Source: Staphylococcus taiwanensis (GTDB taxonomy: Bacteria > Bacillota > Bacilli > Staphylococcales > Staphylococcaceae). From it: a DNA stretch of 64,000 nt. The position numbers and the translations under genes are program-made. The notes under the pieces were generated by a model. The model was not told where the DNA came from. It was given only the letters and a program-made list of their open reading frames with translations, and did no database searches. This document shows positions 16,071 to 26,516 of the stretch, piece after piece; position 1 is the first letter of the stretch; the number at the start of each line of letters is the position of its first letter. Where the stretch lies: contig CP058667.1 in assembly GCA_020544305.1 (NCBI GenBank), positions 496,001 through 560,000 of the forward strand, written 5' to 3'.

Positions 16071-18458
16071 CTACAATTTCATGCGTTTTAAACGTAACGC
16101 ATTACTTACTACGCTGACGGAACTTAAAGCCATCGCAGCACCTGCGATCCACGGTGCTAATAAGCCCATTGCTGCAATCGGAATGCCTGCAACATTATAA
16201 CCGAATGCCCAGAATAAATTCTGCTTAATGTTGCGAATCGTTTTATTACTTGCATGGATTGCTTTTGGAATTAAATTGATATCGCCACCAAGAATGGTAA
16301 TATCAGCTGCTTCAATAGCGACTTCTGTACCAGTACCCATAGCGATGCCGATATCTGCTTTGACTAGTGCAGGTGCATCATTGATACCATCGCCAACCAT
16401 GGCAACTTTATGACCATTTTCTTGCAAGTGTGCAATATGTTGTGCTTTGTCTTCAGGTAAGACGTTAGCAATGACTTGATCAATGCCGACTTCTTGAGCA
16501 ATCGCTTGAGCGGTGCGTTGATTATCACCCGTTAACATCACGGTACGAATATTCATATGTCCTAACGTTTGGATGGCTTCTCTCGCAGACGCTTTAACAG
16601 TATCTGCTACAGCTACCATACCTTTTAATTGGCCATTATAAGCAATTAACATTACTGTATGGCCATTGCTTTCCATATGCTCTTTTTGCGATTGAATGTT
16701 ATCGATAGGTATATCATTATTAAGCATTAATTGTTGATTACCAACTAACAATGTTTGGTGATGAATTGTTGCTTGAATGCCATGACCAGGCATCGTTTGA
16801 TAGTTCGTTACATCTACGAAATCAACGCCTTGATCTTTAGCATAATTGACGATTGCCATTGCTAAAGGATGCTCTGAGTTATTTTCAGCAGACGCGACGA
16901 AGGCTAGCATGTCTTTTTCTCCTTGAAAATAAGTTACCTCAGGTTTGCCATGTGTTAACGTACCTGTTTTATCAAATACAACAGTGTCAACTTGATGTGT
17001 ACGTTCCACATATTCGCCACCTTTAAATAAAATACCATGTTCAGCAGCGCGTCCTGTACCTACCATTATAGACGTTGGTGTAGCAAGACCAAGCGCACAT
17101 GGGCAAGCGATGACAAGTACAGAAATAGAAGCAATCAACGCATCTTCAAATTGTCCAGGATGTACGAATATAATCCATATGAGGAACGTTAACAATGCGA
17201 TGCCAATGACAATGGGTACAAAATAGCCTGAGATTATATCTGCTAAACGTTGAATAGGTGCTTTAGAGCTTTGTGCTTCTTCTACCACTTTAATAATATT
17301 TGATAGAGCAGTGTCTTTCCCTACTTTTGTAGCTTTGACAGTGATGGCACCATTTGTATTCATCGTTGAACCAATAACATTATCGTCCATTTGTTTATCA
17401 ACTGGCATTGATTCACCTGTTAACATAGATTCATCTACTGCAGTTTCGCCTTTAATAATTTGACCGTCAACGGGAATTTTTTCGCCTGGTTTAACTAATA
17501 AAGTATCACCAACGTTAACTTGATTTAATGGAATCATCTGTTGGCTACCATCTTCAGCTATAATACGTGCTTCTTTAGCTTGTAAATTGAGCAATTCACT
17601 TAGTGCATTGGTAGTTTGTGATTTTGCACGTGCTTCTAAATATTTTCCGAAAAGAATTAACGTAATTAATACAGCACTTGTTTCAAAATAAAGATGTGGC
17701 ATATGAGTAGTACCCATAAGCCATTTAACCATTTCATAAATACTATAGAAATACGCTGCACTCGTACCTAAAGCAACGAGGACGTCCATATTGGCACCAC
17801 CATTACGTAAATTCTTATAGGCACCTACATAGAATTGCCAACCAATGATAAATTGGATAGGTGTGGCAAGTACAAATTGAAACCACGGATTCATCAATAT
17901 GTCTGGTAAGTGCATATTAAAAAGATGAACAAACATGGTCATAAGCAATGGTAATGCTAATATAGCAGAAACAATTAATTTATTTCGTTTGTGTTTTAAT
18001 TCTAATTCTTTACGTGAGGCTTGTTCAGCTTCAGTTTGTTTTGGTTGGGCATCGTAACCTAACTTTCTAATACGTTCGATGAGCGTATCAATATTGGTTT
18101 GACTAGGATAATAGTCGATAGATGCTTGTTCAGTAGTTAAGTTAACTGAAGCTTGTTTGACGCCAGCCGTTTTATTAAGCACTTTTTCAATACGATTAGA
18201 ACAAGCTGCACAAGTCATGCCAGTAATGTCTAGTTCAGTTTTATCCGTTGCGACGTCGTAGCCTAATTTTTGAACTGTATTGACGAAGTCACTTACGGAA
18301 TGCTCATTAGCATCATATTCAATATTTGCTTTTTCAGTCGTTAAATTGACTTGAGCCGTTACATCGTCCATCTTATTTAATCGTTTCTCAATACGATTAG
18401 AACAAGCCGCACAAGTCATACCAGTAATGTCTAAAGTTGTTTTACGTCGCTCACTCAT
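16071..18458 (-). CDS. copA: Copper-exporting P1B-type ATPase CopA
   Basis: 795 residues. Two N-terminal HMA domains each contain [13 protein letters not shown] (about 11-23 and 79-91). The ATPase motifs are all present: TGES (actuator), the CPC transmembrane site in [12 protein letters not shown], phosphorylation site DKTGTLTHG, the SEHPLA nucleotide-binding motif and [10 protein letters not shown]. There are eight predicted membrane segments. It exports Cu(I) across the membrane. The start at 18458 is chosen because GGAGGTG (18464-18470) is 5 nt away; the ATG at 18461 is too close and the one at 18488 lies upstream of the site. It heads copA-copZ. Confidence 0.95.
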   Translation of the reverse strand: MSERRKTTLDITGMTCAACSNRIEKRLNKMDDVTAQVNLTTEKANIEYDANEHSVSDFVNTVQKLGYDVATDKTELDITGMTCAACSNRIEKVLNKTAGVKQASVNLTTEQASIDYYPSQTNIDTLIERIRKLGYDAQPKQTEAEQASRKELELKHKRNKLIVSAILALPLLMTMFVHLFNMHLPDILMNPWFQFVLATPIQFIIGWQFYVGAYKNLRNGGANMDVLVALGTSAAYFYSIYEMVKWLMGTTHMPHLYFETSAVLITLILFGKYLEARAKSQTTNALSELLNLQAKEARIIAEDGSQQMIPLNQVNVGDTLLVKPGEKIPVDGQIIKGETAVDESMLTGESMPVDKQMDDNVIGSTMNTNGAITVKATKVGKDTALSNIIKVVEEAQSSKAPIQRLADIISGYFVPIVIGIALLTFLIWIIFVHPGQFEDALIASISVLVIACPCALGLATPTSIMVGTGRAAEHGILFKGGEYVERTHQVDTVVFDKTGTLTHGKPEVTYFQGEKDMLAFVASAENNSEHPLAMAIVNYAKDQGVDFVDVTNYQTMPGHGIQATIHHQTLLVGNQQLMLNNDIPIDNIQSQKEHMESNGHTVMLIAYNGQLKGMVAVADTVKASAREAIQTLGHMNIRTVMLTGDNQRTAQAIAQEVGIDQVIANVLPEDKAQHIAHLQENGHKVAMVGDGINDAPALVKADIGIAMGTGTEVAIEAADITILGGDINLIPKAIHASNKTIRNIKQNLFWAFGYNVAGIPIAAMGLLAPWIAGAAMALSSVSVVSNALRLKRMKL

Positions 18459-18489
18459 CATTACACCTCCGATACATTTCATTATCAAT

Positions 18490-18506
18490 ATACCCCCTTA
18501 GGGTAT
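18490..18506 (-). promoter_or_regulatory. CsoR-type copper operator
   Basis: On the minus strand ATACCCTAAGGGGGTAT, matching the known CsoR operator form TACCC-N-GGGGGTA, 31 bp upstream of copA. The csoR gene is not in the window. Confidence 0.75.
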
Positions 18507-18568
18507 TGGAGTCAATGATTATGTTTTTATTTTGAAAAGAGGTACGTATAAACACAAATAAGTGAAAT

Positions 18569-18617
18569 TAAAAAAGGAACAAGACAACGAATTCGAGATG
18601 AATGCTGTCTTGTTCCT
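18569..18617 (-). terminator. Rho-independent terminator (minus strand)
   Basis: AGGAACAAGACA (18575-18586) pairs with TGTCTTGTTCCT (18606-18617). The A run at 18570-18575 becomes the U tail for the small gene at 18688-18894. Confidence 0.8.
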
Positions 18618-18687
18618 ATTGTTTTCTAGATACTTAATAACTATCAAATTTATAAACTTTTGATATAAAAGAATGTGAATGACTTAA

Positions 18688-18894
18688 TTAAAAAAAGTCT
18701 GAAGGTTTGAAGTGCTCTAAATTCAAATCTTTAAAATTATTAAATTCATGATTACTTATCGTTTGAACAAGCTCACCGCTTTTGGCTTGATTATAGTAGT
18801 TGTTTGCTTCATTTATAATATCGTGATCTTGGACAGTTTTAACGATGCCAAGAATAATGAGTAAAGTGATAATACCTTTTATAATACCTCTCAT
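18688..18894 (-). CDS. Small membrane-anchored protein, function unknown
   Basis: 68 residues: a basic start (MRGIIKG), one membrane segment (IITLLIILGIVKTV, about 8-21) and a polar tail rich in Asn, Asp and Glu ending KPSDFF. AAAGGAGT precedes the ATG and a terminator follows, so it looks like a real single-gene unit. From memory an equivalent small hypothetical protein sits beside copA in S. aureus. I do not recognise its function. Confidence 0.65.
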   Translation of the reverse strand: MRGIIKGIITLLIILGIVKTVQDHDIINEANNYYNQAKSGELVQTISNHEFNNFKDLNLEHFKPSDFF

Positions 18895-19201
18895 TTAAAA
18901 TTGCACTCCTTTATCTATGTTTTCTCGCGAATGTCGTTTGGGCTATAAATATTGGGAATTTAATTCAATTATAAAGTGTTTATAGTGAAATATCATGCGT
19001 CTAGAGTACCGACATTCAATGGTTCTAAAGTTGTAAATAGATGTTGATTAAAAAAGTATAAAAAAATGGAATCAAAACGATTGCTTATAACTTTGAATAG
19101 TGCAGACTTAAATGTGTCAATTACAAATAATAACTGAATGATTTGTTTCAAAATGAACTTTAATGGGAACGGTTAAGTAAACAATAGAGGAGTGAGTATG
19201 A
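18895..19201. other. Divergent intergenic region, no gene seen
   Basis: About 300 bp of AT-rich sequence between the small membrane protein (minus) and the SDR gene (plus). No convincing operator or RNA is seen. Confidence 0.5.
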
Positions 19202-20071
19202 ATGAATTTATTAGAATTTCACAAACAAATTAAAGGTTATACTCAAGCGCATCAACCAGGTACAGAAAAGGATATGAACCCTAAACCTGTATCAGAGTTG
19301 GATGAATATAAAGCGGCAGGTAAATTAAAAGGGAAAGTAGCTTTAATAACTGGAGGCGATTCTGGCATTGGCCGCTCAGTTGCGATTTTATTTGCGAAAG
19401 AAGGCGCAAATGTTGCTATTGGTTATTATAATGAACATGAAGACGCTGAAGATACTGTCAATCGCTTAAAAGACATTGGCGTAGAAGCTAAAGCCTATGC
19501 ACATGATTTAAAAGATGCCGAGCAATCTAAACAATTAGTTGAAAACGTGGTGAATGATTTTGGTGGATTAAATATTCTAGTAAATAATGGTGCAGTGCAA
19601 TTTCCACAGGATAGTTTTATGGACATTACACCAGCACAGTTTAAAGAAACATTTGAAACGAATATCTTTGGTATGTTCTTCTTGTCACAAGCGGCTGTTC
19701 CATATTTACATGAAAATGATGCAATCATCAACACAACAAGTGTTACAGCTTACCGTGGTTCAGGACACTTAATCGATTATTCATCAACGAAAGGTGCCAT
19801 CGTATCATTTACACGTTCATTAGCTACAACGTTAATGGAGAAAAATATTCGTGTCAATGGCGTAGCGCCGGGTCCGATTTATACACCACTCATTCCAGCC
19901 ACATTTGATGAAGAGAAAGTTGAAAACCAAGGCGGAGATACGCCTATGGGTAGACGAGGTCAACCAGCTGAACTTGCACCTGCCTATGTCTTTTTAGCTA
20001 CAAATGCCGATAGTTCTTATATTACAGGACAAATTATTCATGTAAATGGTGGCGACTACATTACAACGTAA
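19202..20071 (+). CDS. Short-chain dehydrogenase/reductase
   Basis: 289 residues, with an N-terminal extension of about 45 residues typical of the YhdF/YhxC/GS39-type stress SDRs (MNPKPVSELDEYKAAGKLKGKVA). The cofactor motif is TGGDSGIGRSVA (about 50-61), with NNGAVQ, catalytic Ser region NTTSVTAYRG and YSSTKGA holding Tyr and Lys; GPIYTPL follows. It is a cytosolic NAD(P)-dependent oxidoreductase of unknown substrate. GAGGAGTG lies about 6-10 nt before the ATG. It is monocistronic, with a strong terminator after it. Confidence 0.88.
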   Translation: MNLLEFHKQIKGYTQAHQPGTEKDMNPKPVSELDEYKAAGKLKGKVALITGGDSGIGRSVAILFAKEGANVAIGYYNEHEDAEDTVNRLKDIGVEAKAYAHDLKDAEQSKQLVENVVNDFGGLNILVNNGAVQFPQDSFMDITPAQFKETFETNIFGMFFLSQAAVPYLHENDAIINTTSVTAYRGSGHLIDYSSTKGAIVSFTRSLATTLMEKNIRVNGVAPGPIYTPLIPATFDEEKVENQGGDTPMGRRGQPAELAPAYVFLATNADSSYITGQIIHVNGGDYITT

Positions 20072-20118
20072 GTATTGCCATTAAGTAGCAATGAACCGAA
20101 TTGAATAGGATTATATAG

Positions 20119-20165
20119 TATGCTCCCTACGAAGACAGTCGGTTATGTAGGGGGCATATTTTAAT
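20119..20165 (+). terminator. Rho-independent terminator
   Basis: TATGCTCCCTAC (20119-20130) pairs with GTAGGGGGCATA (20147-20158), then TTTTAAT. Confidence 0.85.
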
Positions 20166-20258
20166 ATATAGCCTATTTATGAATGACCTTTTTTCGTGCG
20201 AATAAAATTAACTTTATTTAAAATTAAGTTATATAGTATATAGAAATGAGGGATAGTG

Positions 20259-20837
20259 ATGACTGAAAAAGATAAAATGTTAGCCAATGTCTGGTATGAC
20301 GCCAATTTCGATGACGAATTAAGCCAAGATCGCGTTCGTGCTAAAGATTTATGCTTTGATTTTAACCAAACGAGACCTAGCGAAGCAGAGAAACGTACCG
20401 AAATATTAACTGAATTATTTGGGTATGAATTAGAAAATATAGCCATTAATAGTCCGTTTGATACCGATTATGGATGGAATGTTAAACTAGGAAAGAATGT
20501 CTTTGTAAATAGTAATTGCTACTTTATGGACGGTGGAGGTATTACGATTGGTGATGATGTTTTTATTGGACCATCATGTGGTTTCTATACAGCACATCAT
20601 CCGCTTACGTATAAAGAACGCAATCAAGGTTTAGAACTAGCACAGCCTATTACGATTGGCAGTAATATTTGGTTTGGTGGCAATGTAGTAGTGACGCCTG
20701 GTGTAACCATTGGTGATGGTTCTGTTATCGCAGCAGGGTCAGTCGTCACTAAAGATGTACCACCTAATAGCTTAGTTGCAGGTGTACCAGCCAAAGTGAT
20801 TAGAGAAATAAATGAAGATGATGCACCTAATTATTAA
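20259..20837 (+). CDS. Maltose/galactoside O-acetyltransferase family protein
   Basis: 192 residues with an N-terminal Mac domain ([19 protein letters not shown]) and a left-handed beta-helix of hexapeptide repeats ([43 protein letters not shown]), with the catalytic His in TAHHPL. It acetylates sugars with acetyl-CoA in the cytosol; the natural substrate is unclear. The ATG at 20259 is preferred (GAGGGA 5 nt upstream) over the adjacent GTG at 20256. A terminator follows. Confidence 0.88.
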   Translation: MTEKDKMLANVWYDANFDDELSQDRVRAKDLCFDFNQTRPSEAEKRTEILTELFGYELENIAINSPFDTDYGWNVKLGKNVFVNSNCYFMDGGGITIGDDVFIGPSCGFYTAHHPLTYKERNQGLELAQPITIGSNIWFGGNVVVTPGVTIGDGSVIAAGSVVTKDVPPNSLVAGVPAKVIREINEDDAPNY

Positions 20838-20856
20838 ATTTAATCATTTTACGACC

Positions 20857-20912
20857 AACCTTTAAGCATTTGCCAATGAAGATTTAGGCAAACACTTAAA
20901 GGTTTATTTGTG
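20857..20912 (+). terminator. Rho-independent terminator
   Basis: AACCTTTAAGCATTTGCC (20857-20874) pairs imperfectly with GGCAAACACTTAAAGGTT (20887-20904), then a T-rich tail. Confidence 0.85.
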
Positions 20913-21042
20913 TTTATCGAGTAAATAATGTATTTAAAATTATTGAATCAATTTAAGGCTTATCAATATATAAAATGCTAACGACGTATTTAGATTGAAT
21001 ATACAGTTAAATTAAAAAGTAAAACTTTTCAGATAATATAGA

Positions 21043-21056
21043 TGTAAGCGATTGCA
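21043..21056 (+). promoter_or_regulatory. cre (CcpA) site upstream of rocA
   Basis: TGTAAGCGATTGCA fits the cre consensus TGWAARCGYTWNCW at all but one position. It is 113 bp before rocA and consistent with carbon catabolite repression of proline/arginine breakdown. The rest of 20913-21168 holds no gene. Confidence 0.65.
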
Positions 21057-21168
21057 AAAACAACCCGAAGCATAGTAGAATAAAATTAATGATACAAATT
21101 ATCATTCTAAGTAAGTCAATGTTTTACTGATTTTATAATTCTCACAAATACATAGGGGGTAATTAAGA

Positions 21169-22713
21169 ATGGTAGTACCTTTCAAGAATGAACCTGGGAT
21201 TGATTTTTCAGTACAAGAAAATGTAGAAAGATTTCAAAAAACGCTTGAACAAGTTAAAAGCGAATTAGGTCAAACACTTCCAATCGTGATTGACGGAGAA
21301 CATATCACTAAAGATGATACATTCGATTCAATTAATCCGGCGAATACATCTGAATTAATTGCTAAAGTTTCTAAAGCAACAAAAGAAGATGTGGATAAAG
21401 CCTTTGAATCTTCAAATAAAGCATACAAAGCATGGAGCAAGTGGTCACACAGAGACCGTGCGGAGTTATTATTACGTGTCGCTGCGATTATTCGTCGTCG
21501 TAAAGAAGAAATCTCAGCAGTAATGGTTTACGAAGCAGGTAAACCTTGGGATGAAGCAGTTGGTGATGCTGCAGAAGGTATCGACTTTATCGAATATTAT
21601 GCACGTTCAATGATGGATTTAGCTGATGGTAAACCAGTATTAGATCGTGAAGGTGAACATAATAAATACTTCTACAAATCAATTGGTACAGGTGTTACAA
21701 TTCCACCTTGGAACTTCCCATTCGCAATTATGGCAGGAACAACGCTAGCTCCTGTAGTAGCAGGTAACACAGTATTATTAAAACCAGCGGAAGACACAGT
21801 ATTAACTGCTTATAAATTAATCGAAATTTTAGAAGAAGCAGGTCTTCCTAAAGGTGTTGTAAACTTCGTACCTGGTGATCCTAAAGAAATAGGTGATTAC
21901 TTAGTAGATTCTGTGCATACACACTTTGTGACTTTCACTGGTTCTCGTGCAACTGGTACACGTATTTATGAACGCAGTGCTGTCGTTCAAGAAGGCCAAA
22001 CTTTCTTAAAACGTGTTATCGCTGAGATGGGCGGTAAAGATGCGATTGTCGTAGATGAAAATATTGATACAGACTTAGCTGCAGAATCAATCGTAACGTC
22101 AGCATTCGGTTTCTCTGGACAAAAATGTTCAGCATGTTCACGTGCGATTGTTCATAGTTCTGTGTATGACGAAGTGTTAGAAAAAGCAATTGAACTTACA
22201 AAAGAATTAACAGTTGGTAACACTGTAGATAATACATTTATGGGTCCTGTTATTAATAAAAAACAATTCGATAAAATTAAAAAATATATCGAAATTGGTG
22301 GTAAAGAAGGTAAAATTGAAATCGGCGGTGATGCTGACGATTCAACTGGATACTTCATTAAACCAACAATCATTTCAGGATTGAAATCATCTGACCAAGT
22401 AATGCGTGAAGAAATCTTCGGTCCAGTCGTAGGTTTCACTAAATTTGATAACTTTGAAGAAGCAATTGAAATTGCTAACGATACAGATTACGGTTTAACA
22501 GGTGCAGTAATCACAAATAATCGTGAAAACTGGATTAAAGCAGTAAATGAATTTGATGTAGGTAACTTATATCTTAACCGTGGTTGTACAGCAGCCGTAG
22601 TTGGCTACCATCCATTCGGTGGTTTCAAAATGTCAGGTACAGATGCTAAAACAGGTAGCCCTGATTACTTATTAAACTTCTTAGAACAAAAAGTAGTTTC
22701 AGAAATGTTCTAA
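21169..22713 (+). CDS. rocA: 1-pyrroline-5-carboxylate dehydrogenase
   Basis: 514 residues, ALDH superfamily, the usual RocA/PruA length. Visible motifs: [17 protein letters not shown], the general base Glu in [10 protein letters not shown] and the catalytic Cys in [13 protein letters not shown]. It oxidises glutamate semialdehyde (P5C) to glutamate with NAD, the last step of proline and arginine catabolism. AGGGGGT precedes the ATG. A cre site upstream and a terminator downstream make it a single-gene unit. Confidence 0.95.
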   Translation: MVVPFKNEPGIDFSVQENVERFQKTLEQVKSELGQTLPIVIDGEHITKDDTFDSINPANTSELIAKVSKATKEDVDKAFESSNKAYKAWSKWSHRDRAELLLRVAAIIRRRKEEISAVMVYEAGKPWDEAVGDAAEGIDFIEYYARSMMDLADGKPVLDREGEHNKYFYKSIGTGVTIPPWNFPFAIMAGTTLAPVVAGNTVLLKPAEDTVLTAYKLIEILEEAGLPKGVVNFVPGDPKEIGDYLVDSVHTHFVTFTGSRATGTRIYERSAVVQEGQTFLKRVIAEMGGKDAIVVDENIDTDLAAESIVTSAFGFSGQKCSACSRAIVHSSVYDEVLEKAIELTKELTVGNTVDNTFMGPVINKKQFDKIKKYIEIGGKEGKIEIGGDADDSTGYFIKPTIISGLKSSDQVMREEIFGPVVGFTKFDNFEEAIEIANDTDYGLTGAVITNNRENWIKAVNEFDVGNLYLNRGCTAAVVGYHPFGGFKMSGTDAKTGSPDYLLNFLEQKVVSEMF

Positions 22714-22740
22714 AATTTTAAATTAAATTTTTGATCACGA

Positions 22741-22794
22741 GCCATACAAGGCAAAGCATGTTGCAAAATATGCATGCCTTGTATGGCTTTTTTA
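22741..22794 (+). terminator. Rho-independent terminator of rocA
   Basis: GCCATACAAGGCA (22741-22753) pairs perfectly with TGCCTTGTATGGC (22775-22787), then seven T. Confidence 0.93.
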
Positions 22795-22814
22795 TTTTAA
22801 TTGACTAAAATGAT

Positions 22815-22833
22815 GATATTGAGAATTATTTTC
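22815..22833 (+). promoter_or_regulatory. Fur-like box 1 upstream of feo
   Basis: GATATTGAGAATTATTTTC matches the 19-bp Fur consensus GATAATGATAATCATTATC at 15 positions. Confidence 0.55.
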
Positions 22834-22892
22834 ATTAAATCGACAAATTTTCAATCAAATAGATATTGTTTAAAAGATAAGGGAGGTATAAG

Positions 22893-22922
22893 ATGACTTT
22901 GATGATAATGATTATCAAATGA
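22893..22922 (+). CDS. Possible 9-codon leader ORF before feoA
   Basis: ATG with an ideal GGGAGGT ribosome site (22881-22887) opens a nine-codon frame, MTLMIMIIK, ending at TGA 19 bp before feoA. The Fur box lies inside it. It may be a leader peptide, or only a by-product of the operator sequence. feoA itself has a weaker ribosome site, which would suit translational coupling. Confidence 0.3.
   Translation: MTLMIMIIK
22903..22917 (+). promoter_or_regulatory. Fur box 2 (perfect 7-1-7)
   Basis: TGATAAT-G-ATTATCA is a perfect 7-1-7 Fur site, 25 bp before feoA. It makes iron repression of the feo operon very likely. Confidence 0.8.
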
Positions 22923-22941
22923 ATGTAGAAAGCGTGAGTTT

Positions 22942-23169
22942 ATGCAAAATTTAACAACTGGCGTTAAAAATAGAAATTATAAAATCAAAGAAATAAATAT
23001 AACTAATAAAAGTATGTTATATCGTTTAAAAGCATTGGGTTTAACTAAAGGAAGTCATATTAAAATTAAACAAAAATGTCTCTTAAGTGGTCCAAGTGTT
23101 ATCGAAATAAATGGACAATTTCTTAGTATTCGTCAACGTGATGCACGTCTTATTGAACTAGAGGGGTAA
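22942..23169 (+). CDS. feoA: Ferrous iron transport protein A
   Basis: 75 residues with the SH3-like FeoA pattern: [42 protein letters not shown]. It is a small cytosolic partner of the FeoB iron permease. The ribosome site (GAAAGCGTGAG) is weak, and a nine-codon ORF with a strong one lies just upstream. feoB begins 5 bp after its stop. Confidence 0.9.
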   Translation: MQNLTTGVKNRNYKIKEINITNKSMLYRLKALGLTKGSHIKIKQKCLLSGPSVIEINGQFLSIRQRDARLIELEG

Positions 23170-23174
23170 ATCTT

Positions 23175-25168
23175 ATGGATAATAGTTTTTGTATTCTGGG
23201 TAATCCTAATGTTGGCAAAACATCACTCTTTAATGCATTAACAGGGTCATACGAATATGTAGGCAATTGGAGCGGTGTAACAGTAGAGAAAAAATCGGTA
23301 AATTGAGAGAGAATTTAGGAGAATTAATAGATTTACCTGGTTTATATGATTTATCACCTATTTCAAAAGATGAAAGTGTTGTAACGGATTATTTAATGAA
23401 GACACCATTTTCAGGAATGATTAATATTATTGATTCTAGCCAGTTAAAAAGAAACTTGCATCTTACCATCCAATTATTAGAGTTAAATAGTCCTATGATT
23501 ATTGGATTAAATATGATAGATGTTGCTACTAAAAGAGGCATTAAAGTTAATTATGAGAAGTTAATGAAGAAATTAAAAATTCCAATTTTTCCTATCATAG
23601 CAAGAAATGCTAAAGGGACGCATGATTTGTTGAATGAGTTGCAATATCTAAAATTAGATGAAAGACAAGTGTTTAAAATTAATTATGGCGAAGATATTGA
23701 GGAGACAATCAAACAAATATGTGTAATTATTAAACAACATGCCAATTATCCTAATGAAAGATTGCGATTTATTGCTATTCAATATCTATTAGATAATATT
23801 GAAATTTATCAAGAATTGGATGCACATATTTTAGAGAAGTTGAAACCATTAAAACAACAGTTGAGTGATTTATCTGAATTAAGTGTACATGACCGCATAG
23901 AAGAAACTAGAAATCAATATATTAATATGTTGTTAAAAGATGTGATTGAATATCCACAGGAAGAAAGACAGTTTTTAACAGAAAAAGTAGATAAAATATT
24001 AATGCATAAATATTTAGGTATACCTATCTTTTTAGGCATAATGTGGTTAATATTCCAAACAACATTCACTTGGATAGGAACACCACTATCCGATCAGATG
24101 GATCAATTTTTTAGTAATCAACTGACTGATTGGGTCAAAATAGTAATGAATTATTTACATATATTTCCTTTTCTTCAAGATTTAATAACAGATGGCATTA
24201 TAGCGGGCGTCGGATCAGTTCTAGTTTTTGTTCCACAGATCTTAGTGCTATTCTTTTTCATTTCACTTTTGGAAGATTCGGGGTATATGGCTCGAATTGC
24301 AGTTTTAATGGATAAGACAATGGAATCAATAGGATTAAGCGGTAAATCATTCATTCCAATGATAATCGGATTTGGTTGTAATGTGCCAAGCATTATGGCT
24401 GCACGTAGTATTGAAAATGAAAAAGAGCGATTAATTACAATTCTAATCTCACCTTTCATGTCATGCTCAGCGCGTTTACCAGTATACGCATTATTCGTTG
24501 GTATATTTTTTAAAAGATCTCAATCACTCGTCGTATTGAGTTTATATATATTAGGTATTGTCGTAGCACTTATTGTGAGTACCATTTTAAATCGTTTTAT
24601 TTTAAAAAATGAAAATGCTGTATTTATTGTGGAATTACCAACATATCGTTTTCCTTCAATCAGAACGTTATGGCGAAGTACTTGGGAAAAAGCGAAAGGC
24701 TTTGTTAGAAAAGCAGGCACATTTATATTTGGTGGTTCAGTGATTATTTGGGCATTAAGTTATATTGGACCTCATGGTGTCAATGTAAACATCAATCATA
24801 GCTTTATGCATATTCTGGGTGAGTTAATTGCGCCAATTATTGCACCATTAGGCTTTAGTAGTTGGCAAGCAGGTGCAACATTGATACCAGGTTTCTTAGC
24901 AAAAGAAGTTATTATAAGTACGATGTCAATTCTTTATTCTTCAAGTGATCATGGCCTCGTTAATGTTATACAACAGCAGTTCACACCACTTTCAGCATAT
25001 GCATTTATGATTTTTATTTTACTTTATGTACCATGTATTTCGACGGTGGCTACTATTCGTAAAGAGACTGCATCATGGAAATGGACGCTGTTTGGACTCA
25101 TTTATCCAATTGTGACAGCATATAGTTTAACATTGATTTTTTACCAAATAAGTAAATTTTTTATATAA
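23175..25168 (+). pseudogene. feoB: Ferrous iron permease FeoB, frameshifted near the 5' end
   Basis: The start at 23175 gives [20 protein letters not shown], with the G1 motif, through [14 protein letters not shown] and a stop at 23304-23306. The rest of FeoB continues in the -1 frame: [19 protein letters not shown] (G3), [10 protein letters not shown] (G4), then about ten membrane segments with both gate regions to KFFI. The join is an A6 run at 23289-23294; seven A would restore [15 protein letters not shown] complete product would be about 664 residues. Either feoB is inactivated, slippage on the A run rescues it, or the sequence has a homopolymer error. Everything downstream is intact, which suggests a recent or artefactual change. 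Confidence 0.9.
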
Positions 25169-25180
25169 GGAAGTCTTACA

Positions 25181-25363
25181 ATGTATATAATAATTAATGC
25201 AATTTTATTGATAGCCATCATTGGTTATACGCTTTTTACGCTTGTTAAATTCTTCAAACGGGCTAAACGTGGAGATTGTGGTAGTTGTAAATCTGAGTGC
25301 CATTGTGCAGTGGATTCTACAAAAAAGGTTCATACTGATATACGCAATCATCTTAAAAAATAG
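25181..25363 (+). CDS. FeoB-associated Cys-rich membrane protein
   Basis: 60 residues: one N-terminal membrane segment (IINAILLIAIIGYTLFTLV, about 4-22), a basic stretch and a Cys cluster CGSCKSECHC (about 35-44). This matches the small FeoB-associated Cys-rich membrane protein family found at the end of many Firmicute feo operons. AAGGAAG precedes the ATG, 12 bp after feoB. The cysteines could bind iron or support FeoB; the role is not established. Confidence 0.85.
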   Translation: MYIIINAILLIAIIGYTLFTLVKFFKRAKRGDCGSCKSECHCAVDSTKKVHTDIRNHLKK

Positions 25364-25400
25364 TCTTGTTATTGAATAGAAGGTTGAGTATATACAAGAA

Positions 25401-25440
25401 GAGGTTTGGACAATGATTATTAGCCCAAACCTCTTTTTTT
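25401..25440 (+). terminator. Rho-independent terminator of feo operon
   Basis: GAGGTTTGG (25401-25409) pairs with CCAAACCTC (25425-25433), then seven T. Confidence 0.9.
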
Positions 25441-25450
25441 AATTCATTAT

Positions 25451-25894
25451 TTACATTTTTGAATAATCTTGTCCGTTGAGCATCCAACGAACACCATATT
25501 TATCCGTAAATACGCCCATTTTGCCACCCCAGAATTGTTCTTCAAGTGGCATTTCAATGTTTAATGACTCATGGTCTTTAATACGATCAAAGAAACGTTG
25601 CACGCGGTCAGAATCTTCTTTATCATTTACATCGAAATCAATAAGTAATGAAATACCATTATTAATATGATCTACGCGTCCAAAAGAATCAGAACATAAA
25701 ATTTTAACGCCTAATACTTCAAATTCAGCATGCATTGTAGCTTCTTCAGCTTGTTCTTTAGTTAAACCAAAGTTTTCTGCTTGGTCCTCGCCGACTTGTA
25801 ATCTGTTGATATGTGTTGCACCAAAGACTTCTTCGTAATAGGCTAGAGCGTCTTTTGCTTTATCAAATGCCAAATATGGATGTAATACTGTCAT
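25451..25894 (-). CDS. VOC-superfamily (PhnB/glyoxalase-like) protein
   Basis: 147 residues. The start MTVLHPYLAFDKAKDALAYY and the end FTDKYGVRWMLN fit the PhnB-like '3-demethylubiquinone-9 3-methyltransferase' fold of the vicinal oxygen chelate superfamily. The true activity of this small cytosolic group is unknown and the old ubiquinone name does not apply to staphylococci. AAGGGGT lies before the ATG. It sits 73 bp downstream of a tetR gene on the same strand and could be co-transcribed. Confidence 0.8.
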   Translation of the reverse strand: MTVLHPYLAFDKAKDALAYYEEVFGATHINRLQVGEDQAENFGLTKEQAEEATMHAEFEVLGVKILCSDSFGRVDHINNGISLLIDFDVNDKEDSDRVQRFFDRIKDHESLNIEMPLEEQFWGGKMGVFTDKYGVRWMLNGQDYSKM

Positions 25895-25967
25895 TTTATT
25901 TACCCCTTTTAAAAAATTGAATTACTTGGTGCCATTATATAGTGATTTTGCTGAGATAGCGAATAAT

Positions 25968-26516
25968 TTAATCTCTAGCACTGACATTGATTAATTTATG
26001 AAATATTTGATCCATTTGTTTAGGGTTAATGTCTACATTTTCATTTTTCTTCCATTCAATAAATGCATTTAAGATAGAACCGAATGCATAAAATACTAAG
26101 CTCTTTGGTACCATACTATCTACAACGATACGGTGCATATTATCTTTGAAATCATTTTGCATTATATTAATTAAATAGTTGTTACGAACATCTTCAAATT
26201 CTTTATCACCATGTTGTTGTACCTCAATGCGTGAAATTTCCTCTTTGTTGAATGAATTAGATAAAGATTGAAAAGGATTATTTAAACGTTCTTTGATATC
26301 AGTAGAAAAATAGTCATCATGCGCTAATTGCAAAAGGTAAGTTAATAATTCGTATTTATCATAGAAATGTTTGTAAAATGTTGTACGATGAATATTAGCG
26401 TTTTTGCAAATCTTATTTACAGAAATGGATGAAAACATTTCTTGTTCAAGTAAAGCATATAAATTCTCTGTTAACGCTTTTTTAGTTTTGATTACCCTCA
26501 AGTCTTTATCATTCAA
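25968..26516 (-). CDS. TetR/AcrR-family transcriptional regulator
   Basis: 182 residues. The N-terminal helix-turn-helix is typical (KALTENLYALLEQEMFSSISVNKICKNANIHRTTFYKHFYDKYELL, about 13-58). The ligand-binding C-terminal half is variable. GGGGAGAAG precedes the ATG. A perfect inverted repeat at 26610-26628 upstream is a candidate autoregulatory operator. Ligand and targets are unknown. Confidence 0.88.
   Translation of the reverse strand: MNDKDLRVIKTKKALTENLYALLEQEMFSSISVNKICKNANIHRTTFYKHFYDKYELLTYLLQLAHDDYFSTDIKERLNNPFQSLSNSFNKEEISRIEVQQHGDKEFEDVRNNYLINIMQNDFKDNMHRIVVDSMVPKSLVFYAFGSILNAFIEWKKNENVDINPKQMDQIFHKLINVSARD

Noticed and set aside
23267..23300. An independent start for feoB at 23267
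   Set aside because: It lacks the essential G1 motif, which is present upstream in another frame from 23175; a frameshift explains the data better.
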